Assembly: GCA_965660875.1 (NCBI GenBank)
Contig: CBFIBQ010000007.1
Location: 1-64,000, forward strand
DNA: 64,000 bases
Reading direction: 5' to 3'
Origin: UBA6770 sp965660875
GTDB lineage: Bacteria; Bacteroidota; Bacteroidia; Flavobacteriales_G; Salibacteraceae
The translations under genes were made by a program, and so were the position numbers. Every line of letters begins with the position of its first letter. Positions within the stretch are counted from its first letter, which is position 1. The notes below the pieces were generated by a model. It made no database searches, was not told the origin of the DNA, and worked only from the letters and a program-made list of their open reading frames with translations. This document shows positions 34,246 through 43,171 of this stretch, one piece after another.

Positions 34246-36135
34246 TTACTCATTGGTCAACTCAAATGCATCTACTTGCTCCTCTGTAAAGGGATTACGC
34301 ACGTCAACGGAAACGTCCTCCCCATCCACGTTTATTAAAACCACCACATTTTGTGTAGAAAAATTAGTTGCAAAATCAGACCAAGGCGTTTGCTCTTTTG
34401 CATAATACGGGGCACCAGCCGACCCGTTATTTATTTGATATATGCTACGCTTCAACTTCAATTTGGGTTTGTCCCAATTTTTTGGATAACGCGGCATCTC
34501 TTCAGTAATCTTTGTTCGCGCATAATTGTGTTCATCTCCAGTGAGGACAGCTCGAACCTTTTCCGTTGAATTGATCATAACATCGAGCAATTCATCTCTG
34601 CGCTCAATTATGCCTTTTTCTACTTTTTGGCCAGCAATAATCGGACGTGGCCAGTTTTTACCGTTGTACCACATATCATCGTCAACGTGCCCGCCGTTTG
34701 GAAAAAACGGAGTGTGCAGGGTTACAAAAATGTGCGCTATTTTGTTATCGTTTTCATATTTACTCAACTCCCGTTTAAACCACTCCAACTGATTGTCCAT
34801 AATATACGCATGTATATTGCCGCTAGTTCCGCGATAACGCGTCAGCGCATAAGCATACCAATAATTAGAGTTTAAAACCACTATCGCAGTATTGCCATGC
34901 ACGTATGAATAAACGGTCTCTTGGTAAGGAGGAAAATCAATTGTAGAACCGTTCGGATCGTATTTTGAGTCATCCTCAGATTTTAGTTCTGAAATTGGAT
35001 TACAAAAATTTTCAGCAAATACTGCTTCTGCACTCTCTGTCTCAAAAGGAAAGCGGTCCACTCCTGCACTGGCTGTGCCGTTTTCAGTCGGAAAATAATG
35101 AACCAGTGCCTCGTGATTTCCCATGGCTACATTTACTGGAAAATATGCAGCGTAAGGTTCTAACGAACGCTTCCAATTGGCGTATTGTAAATTCATTTCC
35201 GCTTTATCGGATAAGTAGCCATTAATGAGGTCGCCCGTGAATTGCAAAAATGCGGCATTTCGTGCCTTTGTATAGGCCACTATGCGTTGCATTACATAGT
35301 AATTAGCACCGTACAAATTCCGCTCACCTCCACCCTGTCCATTTCTTGAATCGCTGGCATAAGCAAACACAAAGGGTTTTTTATCCCCTTTTTCAGGGGC
35401 CGTTTTAAAACTATAACTACGCTCAGAAGGTGTTTTTATGGTATACTCGTAAACCGTGTTTGGACTCAGTCCTTTTAATTCAAATTCAACGTAAGACTTA
35501 TTTTTCGAATAATAGGCTCTATTTCCCAGTTCTAAGCTTATATCAGCAGCTTGGTTTAAGGTAAGACTAATTACCGCTTTTGACTCACCTACCTGATTTA
35601 CAAAAGGACCTTCTATAACTGAAGGCAACACATTAAAGGACTCATTCTTTAATTCAAAATTCAATCGACCGTCATAAAGCAACTGGCCATTAGCGGCCAT
35701 AACCCGATAACCCAGTAAGCCAGTCCCTGAAGCTTCCCAGCCACTCATATCGTATTTACCTCTCAATTGATTCAAGTCTATTTCTGCTGTTGAATTTGAA
35801 ATAGTTGCTGTTTTTTTAAAATACACAGGCATTGGATAAGTGCCGTCATTGGGGTTAATCAACCCATAATAAACCCTTCCATTTTCGACTTTCGACCCAA
35901 AGTTAAATTGGATACCCTTTTCACTTCCTTTGGGTTGACCTATCATATCTTGTAATCGAAAGCCTTGGCCATTGCTGGTTTCTTTAGCCGAATCGCCTTT
36001 TAAATGCGCGGTAAGCGCCCCATTTGAGCTGCCTAGATTGGAATATACCTTGGGAACTTGAGCCCGGGTATTTAACGGTATAAGACTAAGGCCCAAAAGG
36101 AGCAGAAATAACGAAAGTACTGAAGTGATTTTCAT
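34246..36135 (-). CDS. Secreted metallophosphoesterase (purple acid phosphatase-like)
   Basis: This 629-residue protein has a signal peptide (about 1-25). An N-terminal fibronectin-like part includes SPNTVYEYTIKTPSERSYSFK (about 226-246), as in purple acid phosphatases. The catalytic domain (about 255-560) has the metal-binding blocks FAYASDSRNG, FTGDLINGY, MGNHEAL, HIFVTLHTPFFP and LTGDEHNYAR. The D-x-H of the first motif is replaced by a variant (ASDSRNG), so metal binding may differ. It is likely a periplasmic or secreted phosphatase or phosphodiesterase. Confidence 0.86.
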   Translation of the reverse strand: MKITSVLSLFLLLLGLSLIPLNTRAQVPKVYSNLGSSNGALTAHLKGDSAKETSNGQGFRLQDMIGQPKGSEKGIQFNFGSKVENGRVYYGLINPNDGTYPMPVYFKKTATISNSTAEIDLNQLRGKYDMSGWEASGTGLLGYRVMAANGQLLYDGRLNFELKNESFNVLPSVIEGPFVNQVGESKAVISLTLNQAADISLELGNRAYYSKNKSYVEFELKGLSPNTVYEYTIKTPSERSYSFKTAPEKGDKKPFVFAYASDSRNGQGGGERNLYGANYYVMQRIVAYTKARNAAFLQFTGDLINGYLSDKAEMNLQYANWKRSLEPYAAYFPVNVAMGNHEALVHYFPTENGTASAGVDRFPFETESAEAVFAENFCNPISELKSEDDSKYDPNGSTIDFPPYQETVYSYVHGNTAIVVLNSNYWYAYALTRYRGTSGNIHAYIMDNQLEWFKRELSKYENDNKIAHIFVTLHTPFFPNGGHVDDDMWYNGKNWPRPIIAGQKVEKGIIERRDELLDVMINSTEKVRAVLTGDEHNYARTKITEEMPRYPKNWDKPKLKLKRSIYQINNGSAGAPYYAKEQTPWSDFATNFSTQNVVVLINVDGEDVSVDVRNPFTEEQVDAFELTNE

Positions 36136-36192
36136 ACGACTAAATTACAATCTGAATCGACTTTGAAAAGTTTCAGTACCTATTGATTTCAT

Positions 36193-36200
36193 TAGTTTTG
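36193..36200 (+). promoter_or_regulatory. Candidate -7 box for prfC
   Basis: TAGTTTTG matches TAnnTTTG, 24 bases upstream of the prfC ATG at 36225. It supports that start over the upstream ATG at 36183, which would lie inside the promoter. Confidence 0.5.
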
Positions 36201-36224
36201 CAAACCCAATTTTTATTGCAGTTC

Positions 36225-37814
36225 ATGAAGTTTGAAGAGGAAATAGAGAAAAGAAAAACTTTTGCCATTATCAGTCACCCAGATGCCGGAAAAACAACAC
36301 TTACCGAAAAGTTTTTACTCTTTGGTGGAGCTATACAAGTAGCTGGTGCCGTAAAAAATAACAAGATAAAAAAGACTGCTGCTTCGGATTTCATGGAAAT
36401 TGAAAAGCAACGTGGTATTAGTGTGGCTACTTCGGTTATGACTTTTCCATACAATCACAAAATTGTAAACATCTTAGATACCCCAGGTCACAAGGACTTT
36501 GCTGAAGACACCTACCGTACGCTTACAGCAGTAGATAGCGTTATATTGGTGATAGACTGTGTAAAAGGAGTTGAAGCGCAAACAGAGCGTTTGATGGAAG
36601 TTTGTCGTATGCGGGATACGCCGGTAATCATTTTTATCAATAAAATGGACCGACCAGGAAGAGACGCATTTGACTTGTTGGACGAGCTAGAGGAAAAATT
36701 AGCTATTAAAGTGCGCCCACTGAGTTGGCCAATCAACATGGGCAAAGAATTTAAAGGCGTTTATAAACTGTATGATGGCACTTTGAATCTTTTTAATGCT
36801 GAAAATAAAAGCAAAGTCGCTGAGAATATAGTTCCAATAAAAGGCCTTGAGGATACTCAACTGGATGAATTAGTTGGCGAAACCGATGCCAATGAATTAA
36901 GAGAAAACGTGGAACTCATTGACGGTGTTTACGATTCTTTTGAAAAAGAAGCCTATTTAAATGGGAAATTAGCTCCGGTATTTTTTGGCTCCGCATTAAA
37001 CAACTTCGGCATAAAAGAAATGCTGGACACCTTCACTGAAATAGCTCCAAACCCACAACCGGTAGAGTCGGATACCAGAGAAGTAACAGCTGCCGACGAT
37101 AAATTCTCTGGATTCATTTTTAAAATTCATGCTAACATCGACCCAAACCACAGAGACCGTATTGCCTTTTTGCGCATAGTGAGTGGTAAATTTAAACGGA
37201 ATACGTTTTATAAACACGTGCGCTTAAACAAGAAGTTGAAGTTTGCGAACCCTGCATCCTTTATGGCTCAGAGTAAAGAGGTGGTGGAAGAAGCTTTCCC
37301 CGGAGATGTAATTGGACTGTACGATACGGGTAACTTTAAAATTGGCGATACCCTAACTGAAGGTGAAGACATGATGTTTAAGGGCATTCCGTCCTTCTCT
37401 CCAGAGATGTTTAAAGAAGTGGTGAATAAAGACCCAATGAAAACCAAACAACTTGAAAAAGGTCTGCAACAATTAACCGAAGAAGGCGTGGCTCAGTTGT
37501 TTACGAAGCAACCCGGCAATATTAAAATCATAGGAACGGTAGGTAACCTTCAGTTTGAGGTAATTCAGTACCGCCTTAAGAATGAGTACGGTGCTACTTG
37601 CGATTTCAAAAGTTTGAATTATCATTTGGCATGCTGGATTACTACGGACAATCAAGAGCAATTGAATCACTTTGTAAAAGTAAAAGGCAGCGATGTGGGT
37701 TACGACAAAGACGGAAATCCAGTATTTTTAGCACCATCAGCATGGATGCTGGAAAAAGCAAAAGAAAACTATTCGGATCTTGAATTTCATACCACTTCGG
37801 AGTTTAAAGTATAG
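36225..37814 (+). CDS. prfC: Peptide chain release factor 3
   Basis: This is a 529-residue GTPase of standard RF3 length. The start is taken as the ATG at 36225 (MKFEEEIEKRKTFAII). The nucleotide motifs are ISHPDAGKTTLTEK (P-loop), the switch I region with KQRGISVATSVM, DTPGHKDFAEDT and INKMDRPGRD, followed by the EF-G-like domains II and III. RF3 removes RF1/RF2 from the ribosome after peptide release. The last 35 bases overlap the start of the following lipoprotein gene. Confidence 0.97.
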   Translation: MKFEEEIEKRKTFAIISHPDAGKTTLTEKFLLFGGAIQVAGAVKNNKIKKTAASDFMEIEKQRGISVATSVMTFPYNHKIVNILDTPGHKDFAEDTYRTLTAVDSVILVIDCVKGVEAQTERLMEVCRMRDTPVIIFINKMDRPGRDAFDLLDELEEKLAIKVRPLSWPINMGKEFKGVYKLYDGTLNLFNAENKSKVAENIVPIKGLEDTQLDELVGETDANELRENVELIDGVYDSFEKEAYLNGKLAPVFFGSALNNFGIKEMLDTFTEIAPNPQPVESDTREVTAADDKFSGFIFKIHANIDPNHRDRIAFLRIVSGKFKRNTFYKHVRLNKKLKFANPASFMAQSKEVVEEAFPGDVIGLYDTGNFKIGDTLTEGEDMMFKGIPSFSPEMFKEVVNKDPMKTKQLEKGLQQLTEEGVAQLFTKQPGNIKIIGTVGNLQFEVIQYRLKNEYGATCDFKSLNYHLACWITTDNQEQLNHFVKVKGSDVGYDKDGNPVFLAPSAWMLEKAKENYSDLEFHTTSEFKV

Positions 37815-38436
37815 CTTTATTTTATGCGCAGGGTTAGCGCTTGCCGCTTGCAATCGAGAGCCTGATGCATGCGTTATTTCAAGTGACTCGCAACTTTTAG
37901 TGGGGGAATTGATCAGGGTAAATGATTGCTCAAAGTTTGGATTTGACAATGTCATTGAAATGGGCAATGGTGCGAAATTTAGCAACCAAAAATCGCTCAG
38001 TTATAGATACTTTACTGGAGGTGATTTTAGAATATCCCTTACTGCATTCAGTAAAAAGAGTAATAAAAAAAACACCGCAGAAACAGGAGTATCGGTGTTC
38101 TACCCCACTCCAACTCAGATTAGAGGAAAGTGGACGCTTACCAAAGTAGAAACTCGAGAACAATTGCAAGTTGACCCTTCTATTTCTCTTTTCGCTCTGC
38201 CCATTGATAGCAGCAGAACGTTTAATGAAAAATACGACATCACCGCAGACAGCATTTTCGTGGAACATGGTGGAGAAGAGTTTTATCTTTTTCAATTCAA
38301 GAACGGATATACATACGAAAATGGCGCATTGCTCATAAATCAGAACACCTTCCCGATTGTAAGCTTTACGTCGACCAACATGGTACTCCAAGGCCCTTAC
38401 TTCAAAGGGTTTGAGTTACTGTATTTAGAGCGCTAA
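37780..38436 (+). CDS. Lipoprotein of unknown function (lipocalin-like size) overlapping prfC
   Basis: This is a 218-residue frame with a TTG start at 37780, inside the prfC 3' end. The N-terminus is a clear lipoprotein signal: positive residues, SFILCAGLALAAC with lipobox Cys24. The mature part has an N-terminal PKD-like or immunoglobulin-like stretch and a C-terminal part (about 105-218) starting with RGKWTLTKVETREQ, the start typical of lipocalin-like domains of Bacteroidota, and ending LLYLER. There is no ATG in the region before the lipobox, so TTG is the only usable start seen. The ligand is unknown. Confidence 0.72.
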   Translation: MNFIPLRSLKYSFILCAGLALAACNREPDACVISSDSQLLVGELIRVNDCSKFGFDNVIEMGNGAKFSNQKSLSYRYFTGGDFRISLTAFSKKSNKKNTAETGVSVFYPTPTQIRGKWTLTKVETREQLQVDPSISLFALPIDSSRTFNEKYDITADSIFVEHGGEEFYLFQFKNGYTYENGALLINQNTFPIVSFTSTNMVLQGPYFKGFELLYLER

Positions 38437-38521
38437 GTATTCAATGGAGTGTTTATAACTCCGATGTGCTCCGCTGGTTTCCAATTTTTTCTAAACTTAC
38501 CTTTGAATTTACTTCAGTAAA

Positions 38522-39799
38522 ATGGCACTCAATTACATATTCATTGGTTTTTTCCTTATTGCCTTTGTTGTTGCTCTGCTAAGAGTTGTTGGCTATTTTT
38601 TTCGTGATTTTCTGCTGACTTACGGAATGCATTTCGATAAAGCCGATCTGAACGTGTTTCATGCCATCGTTCAGTCCACCTTTGAAATGACGAAGACTTC
38701 AATTTCCATTGTGATTACATTAATTGGAATAATGGCTTTATGGTTGGGCATCATGAAAATTGGAGAAAAAGGAGGCGCAATAAATATTCTATCGAGAATG
38801 GTGGCTCCCTTCTTCAGAAAACTGTTTCCTGAATTGCCGAAAGATCACCCCGCAATGGGCAGTATGATGATGAATTTCTCAGCCAATATGTTGGGCCTGG
38901 ATAATGCAGCTACTCCACTTGGACTAAAAGCCATGAAAGAATTACAAAGCACAAACAACACTCAGGAAACAGCCAGCAATGCCCAAATCATGTTTTTGGT
39001 CCTTAATACCTCCGGCTTAACCTTAATTCCCGTTTCTGTAATGGCCTTGCGTGCAGCAGGCGGAGCTCAACAACCTTCAGATGTATTTCTACCCATTTTG
39101 TTGGCCACCTTCTTTGCCACCTTGGCTGGACTAATTTCAGTGTCTATTTATCAAAAAATCAACCTCTTAAATAAAGTAGTGCTTACCTATTTGGGTTCGC
39201 TTACCTTGGCTATCTGCTTATTCATTTGGTGGTTGACCGGTTTAGCACCCGATCAAGTATCCAAAGTAAGTATGCTTTTAGGTAACGGGATTTTGTTCAG
39301 CGTTATTATCGCTTTTATAAGCCTTGCAGTGCGCAAAAAAGTAAACGTCTACGAATCCTTTATTGAGGGAGCAAAAGAAGGCTTTGATGTGGCCATAAAA
39401 ATCATTCCGTACCTAGTGGGCATGCTGGTGGCTATTGGTGTTTTTAGAGCAAGTGGCGCGCTGGATATTGTAGTGGAGGGTCTTCGCTATGTGGTACTTG
39501 CATTAGGTATTAATCCCGATTTTGTAGACGCCATGCCCACAGCCTTTATGAAACCCTTAAGCGGTTCTGGTGCTAGAGCAATGATGGTAGAAACTATGGA
39601 TACTTTTGGCGCCGATTCGTTTGCAGGAAAGCTGTCTAGTGTATTCCAAGGCTCTACAGAAACTACATTTTACACCTTAGCTGTTTACTTTGGTGCAGTA
39701 AACATTACGCGCACCCGCTATACAGTAGTTTGCGGTTTAATAGCAGACACGGTTGGAATAATAGCAGCCATCTTCATTGCTTACTTATTTTTTCATTAA
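38522..39799 (+). CDS. Nucleoside recognition (Gate) domain protein, SpmA/SpmB-like fusion
   Basis: This 425-residue integral membrane protein has two Gate domains: residues about 45-210 (SpmA-like, with GIMALWLGIMKIGEKGG and MSANMLGLDNAATPLGLKAM) and about 285-425 (SpmB-like, with IPYLVGMLVAIGVFRASGALD and FMKPLSGSGARAMM, GSTETTFYTLAVYFG). In Bacillus the separate SpmA and SpmB act in spore core dehydration; in non-spore-formers the fused protein is presumed to be a transporter, possibly of nucleosides. The substrate is unknown. Confidence 0.87.
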   Translation: MALNYIFIGFFLIAFVVALLRVVGYFFRDFLLTYGMHFDKADLNVFHAIVQSTFEMTKTSISIVITLIGIMALWLGIMKIGEKGGAINILSRMVAPFFRKLFPELPKDHPAMGSMMMNFSANMLGLDNAATPLGLKAMKELQSTNNTQETASNAQIMFLVLNTSGLTLIPVSVMALRAAGGAQQPSDVFLPILLATFFATLAGLISVSIYQKINLLNKVVLTYLGSLTLAICLFIWWLTGLAPDQVSKVSMLLGNGILFSVIIAFISLAVRKKVNVYESFIEGAKEGFDVAIKIIPYLVGMLVAIGVFRASGALDIVVEGLRYVVLALGINPDFVDAMPTAFMKPLSGSGARAMMVETMDTFGADSFAGKLSSVFQGSTETTFYTLAVYFGAVNITRTRYTVVCGLIADTVGIIAAIFIAYLFFH

Positions 39800-39806
39800 A
39801 TCCGCT

Positions 39807-40358
39807 TCAGTTTACCTTTTCACCTTTGCGCACCCAAAGTCCCCAAGCCGTATTGTAGGTGTGTATTTTCTGGGTGACGCTGTTGGTTGTATCCACTAGT
39901 TTTTTTTCATCGTTTATCCATTGAAAAATCCCCCCTTTCAGGTTATAGACATTCAGTGAGGGATTGGCATCTTTTATTTTTTTCAACACCCCCTCACTGC
40001 GCAAGCCCACTGAACAATAACCCAGAATGGGCTTTTCGGAGGATAAAATCTGATCGGAAAAATCTTCTGTGTCTGGGTTGATATGCACCGCACTGGGAAT
40101 CTTACTGACAGCGTACTCGTCTTTATTGCGAATATCCAACACTAAATAATCCCCCAAATTTTCAGGTTCAACTATTTTATGCTCAACCGAATGCTTCAGT
40201 ATTGAGTTGGTCATGAGCTCAAAACTCCATTGCTTAAATGCCATAAAAAAAAGTATTGATAAGCCTAAAAAAGCCAAGATTATTAGTAGAATGTTTCGCA
40301 CCGTATCTTTTTGCAAAAGAATAAAACTAGAGTCAATAAACGAGGTGAAGCGTACCAT
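39807..40358 (-). CDS. Membrane-anchored rhodanese-domain protein
   Basis: This 183-residue protein has an N-terminal membrane helix (about 19-42, RNILLIILAFLGLSILFFMAF). A rhodanese domain at about 65-160 shows YLVLDIRNKDEYAVSKIPSAVHI and the active-site loop GYCSVGLRSEGV with Cys about 115. Rhodaneses transfer sulfane sulfur; this one faces the periplasm if the helix is a signal anchor. It is convergent with the Gate-domain gene, 7 bases apart. Confidence 0.83.
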   Translation of the reverse strand: MVRFTSFIDSSFILLQKDTVRNILLIILAFLGLSILFFMAFKQWSFELMTNSILKHSVEHKIVEPENLGDYLVLDIRNKDEYAVSKIPSAVHINPDTEDFSDQILSSEKPILGYCSVGLRSEGVLKKIKDANPSLNVYNLKGGIFQWINDEKKLVDTTNSVTQKIHTYNTAWGLWVRKGEKVN

Positions 40359-40377
40359 TAACTTTTATAAATCTCCA

Positions 40378-40406
40378 GAAAAAAAAGCCCCGTTAAAACG
40401 AGGCTT
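40378..40406 (-). terminator. Terminator after the haloperoxidase-like gene
   Basis: On the minus strand AAGCCTCGTT, TT, AACGGGGCTT is followed by a run of eight T. It lies 30 bases beyond the stop of the gene ending at 40437. Confidence 0.78.
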
Positions 40407-40436
40407 CTTAATCTTTAGAATTTTCTTACGCAAGGT

Positions 40437-41906
40437 CTATTCACCCAACAAAGATTTAAAAACTTTGTAGTTATGCCTTGCTACTGCTCTACCCAACTCC
40501 AATCCGGAAATATTATCCGCTTGAATATGATAACCACCTAGAACTCTTGACATCCCAGCCATTTCTGCCGCCTCGGTAAACGTTGGAAAGGTTAATGTAA
40601 CGGTGTCTCCAATATTGTCCGGCTCCGTCATTATTCCAGGAACCAAATCTACCTGCGATCCAAAGGTATCATCCCCTTTAAAGAGCTTTAGTGCCTCTGC
40701 ACACCCACCACTTATGGTACTGTGCCCCGAAGCATAACTGGGAAATGGAGGACAAAGAAATACTGAAGGAGAATAAGGTCTCCATTTTTCACCCGGCATT
40801 TTTTCTTTCCAGCCCTCTTCTTCTCCAGCCCATCCTTTAATGGTTTGACCTTTAAAGTACTCGTGCACCAAAGCATAAGGTCTTGCATAATCGTAGTGCA
40901 TTTTTGAATCCCAATTGGCGATAAAGCCGTCCATAGCAACACTTTCCACCAAAAAGTACATTTTCACATCTTGATCCAAAGTATGGTTATCTCTTCTAGA
41001 AACATCTTGTGCAAAAATTAACCAATGACCACCTTGCTGAACCGATTGAGGACCGTCTCGCATAAACTCAACCAGTGCTTTTTGTTCGTTGGTTAAATTC
41101 GCTTGTAACTCAACTACCTCAGCAACTTCGGCTTTCAGCTGCTCAGAGCCATACTCCGGCGGTGGGCCTGGTCGGAATTGACTTGCTGAATCAATGAGAA
41201 GCGGCTCAACTTTTTGCCAGTAAGGAGTGAGGCAACCGGGCGCGTATGTTCCTCCTTTACCATCACTAAAGTACTTGGGTTGCCAGCGGTTAATGTCAAC
41301 ATTTTCATCAGGGTTGTTCACCGGCTGGTAGCCCGTATAATCCGCGTACATTTTGCCGTTAGTCAATTCACCGTATTGGTTACTTCCATCAGTTTTTCTT
41401 TTCTCAATTATTGCTGCAGCTACTGCATTTCCTATTCCCGCTGCACTAGTTGGGTCCATACTTCTATTGGAAGGGTCGTAGCCCATGTCGCGCATGTGAG
41501 TTTTCCATTTCAGCGAATCGGAGTAATAATACTCCACCATTGTTCTGTAAGCAGCGTAACTGATGGCCTCTTGTTTGTTGGCCAGCGTGCGCATTGATTC
41601 CGGCGCACGGTCAATTTCCTTTGCAATTGCAGGAGTTGCTTTATCATCAAAACGCGTCCATGCATCAAACATAGCAGTCGTTACTAGTCCTAAGAATCGC
41701 GAAGTAATCGTAGGGCGCGGCTTAAAACGCTCGGTGTCATACGCCGTGCCTTCTAATGCTATTTTACCCCATTTGTAGGCGATATTGTCTTCGCCTCTTG
41801 GGACAGCTTCTTGAACTACATCAGCAGTTGCGTCATTCTTTTCATTAGGGCTAGCGCACGAAAACAGTAAGCCAGCACTCAATGGTATCCATAAATATTT
41901 CAACAT
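40437..41906 (-). CDS. Vanadium-dependent haloperoxidase / PAP2-like lipoprotein
   Basis: This 489-residue protein has a lipobox LLFSCASPN (Cys about 17). The vanadate or phosphate binding site of the family is present: KMHYDYARPYALVHE (about 335-350), PFPSYASGHSTISGG (about 388-402) and SRVLGGYHIQADNISG (about 455-470), giving the Lys/Arg, Ser-Gly-His and Arg-His residues. The family includes vanadium haloperoxidases and acid phosphatases; sequence does not decide between them. It is an exported lipoprotein and is transcribed alone. Confidence 0.87.
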   Translation of the reverse strand: MLKYLWIPLSAGLLFSCASPNEKNDATADVVQEAVPRGEDNIAYKWGKIALEGTAYDTERFKPRPTITSRFLGLVTTAMFDAWTRFDDKATPAIAKEIDRAPESMRTLANKQEAISYAAYRTMVEYYYSDSLKWKTHMRDMGYDPSNRSMDPTSAAGIGNAVAAAIIEKRKTDGSNQYGELTNGKMYADYTGYQPVNNPDENVDINRWQPKYFSDGKGGTYAPGCLTPYWQKVEPLLIDSASQFRPGPPPEYGSEQLKAEVAEVVELQANLTNEQKALVEFMRDGPQSVQQGGHWLIFAQDVSRRDNHTLDQDVKMYFLVESVAMDGFIANWDSKMHYDYARPYALVHEYFKGQTIKGWAGEEEGWKEKMPGEKWRPYSPSVFLCPPFPSYASGHSTISGGCAEALKLFKGDDTFGSQVDLVPGIMTEPDNIGDTVTLTFPTFTEAAEMAGMSRVLGGYHIQADNISGLELGRAVARHNYKVFKSLLGE

Positions 41907-42032
41907 AATTTTTTAAATGATTTGTTTGTTTCCTTCAAAAATAAAACGCTATGCCCATTGGCACTCCACGTCTATGCGAATAGACAGATATAATTGGTAA
42001 AATGGTGCATTTAAAGGATGAATTGTCCCGGC

Positions 42033-43115
42033 CTATTTTAACAACTCTGGAAAATTCTTTATGGCTTTCTTGTACCTCGGTATTGAAACCCCTAGCACAT
42101 AACGATCGTTGGGATGGTGTTTCACATAATCTTGATGGTAGTCTTCTGCTTTGTAAAACTTCTGAAAAGGTTCTACCTCCACTGCAATTCCTTCTGGATA
42201 ATTTCCAGATGACTCCAGTTCGCTAATATATTTCTCAGCCTGATCTCTTTGCTCTTGATTCTTATAGAATATAATGGATCGATACTGTTTACCAATATCA
42301 TTTCCCTGACCGTTCACTTGAGTGATATCTCCCGAGTTAAAATACACTTTAAGTAATTGAGGATAACTAATTATATTTGAATCGTATATAACTTTAATAG
42401 CCTCTGCATGACCAGTAGCGCCACTACCCACCTGACGGTAAGTAGGGTTCTTTTCTTTACCACCCGAATAACCCGATATCACTTCTTGGACTCCTTTTAC
42501 GGATTCATAAATTTCTTCTACACACCAAAAACAACCTTGGGCAAATACAGCGCTTTTTAGGTTTTGTTTCGGAGCGAAATCTAAGGCCGTTCCGTTTATG
42601 CAGTAACGTAAACCTGTTGGTTTTGGACCATCATTAAAAACATGTCCTAAATGAGCACCGCAACGCGCACAAGTAACTTCGTCCCGGGTCATTCCCAATG
42701 AATTATCGGTTCCAATATTTACCGCTTTACTGTGGTAAAAGTCGTAAAAGCTTGGCCAGCCCGAGCCCGACTTAAATTTTGTGGTGGAACTGAACAGAGG
42801 GTTGTCGCACGCTTTGCAAAAAAAGACGCCATCTTTCTTATAGCCATTAAATGCATGAGAAAATGGACGCTCAGTACCTTTTTCTCGAATCACATGAAAT
42901 TCATCTGCATTAAGTTGCTGCTTCCATTCTTTTTCGGTTTTATTGATTTTTTTGTTCCAATTGGTATCCAAAGTGCTTACCGATGCAAAATCAGCATTGC
43001 TTTCTTTAGATTGTGGCTGCTGTTGAGAATTTGAACAATTGGTAAAAATAACCAACACACCCATTAATAAACCTAGCTCCTTCATATAACTCAATACTTT
43101 ACTTTGTTTTTTCAT
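42033..43115 (-). CDS. msrBA: Bifunctional peptide methionine sulfoxide reductase MsrB-MsrA
   Basis: This 360-residue exported protein has a lipobox-like VIFTNCSNS (Cys about 26). The MsrB domain (about 57-182) has zinc-binding CKAC and CARCGAH pairs, GSGWPSFYDF and the active-site block LRYCINGTALDF. The MsrA domain (about 190-350) has the catalytic AVFAQGCFWCVEE and the GATGHAEAIKV and KQYRSII segments. It reduces both methionine sulfoxide epimers in envelope proteins. The MsrB-then-MsrA order matches other Bacteroidota fusions. Confidence 0.95.
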   Translation of the reverse strand: MKKQSKVLSYMKELGLLMGVLVIFTNCSNSQQQPQSKESNADFASVSTLDTNWNKKINKTEKEWKQQLNADEFHVIREKGTERPFSHAFNGYKKDGVFFCKACDNPLFSSTTKFKSGSGWPSFYDFYHSKAVNIGTDNSLGMTRDEVTCARCGAHLGHVFNDGPKPTGLRYCINGTALDFAPKQNLKSAVFAQGCFWCVEEIYESVKGVQEVISGYSGGKEKNPTYRQVGSGATGHAEAIKVIYDSNIISYPQLLKVYFNSGDITQVNGQGNDIGKQYRSIIFYKNQEQRDQAEKYISELESSGNYPEGIAVEVEPFQKFYKAEDYHQDYVKHHPNDRYVLGVSIPRYKKAIKNFPELLK

Positions 43116-43171
43116 TGTAGTAATAAGACAATTTATTGTCGGTTTAGTTGGTTAAGTAACACCACAAATAC

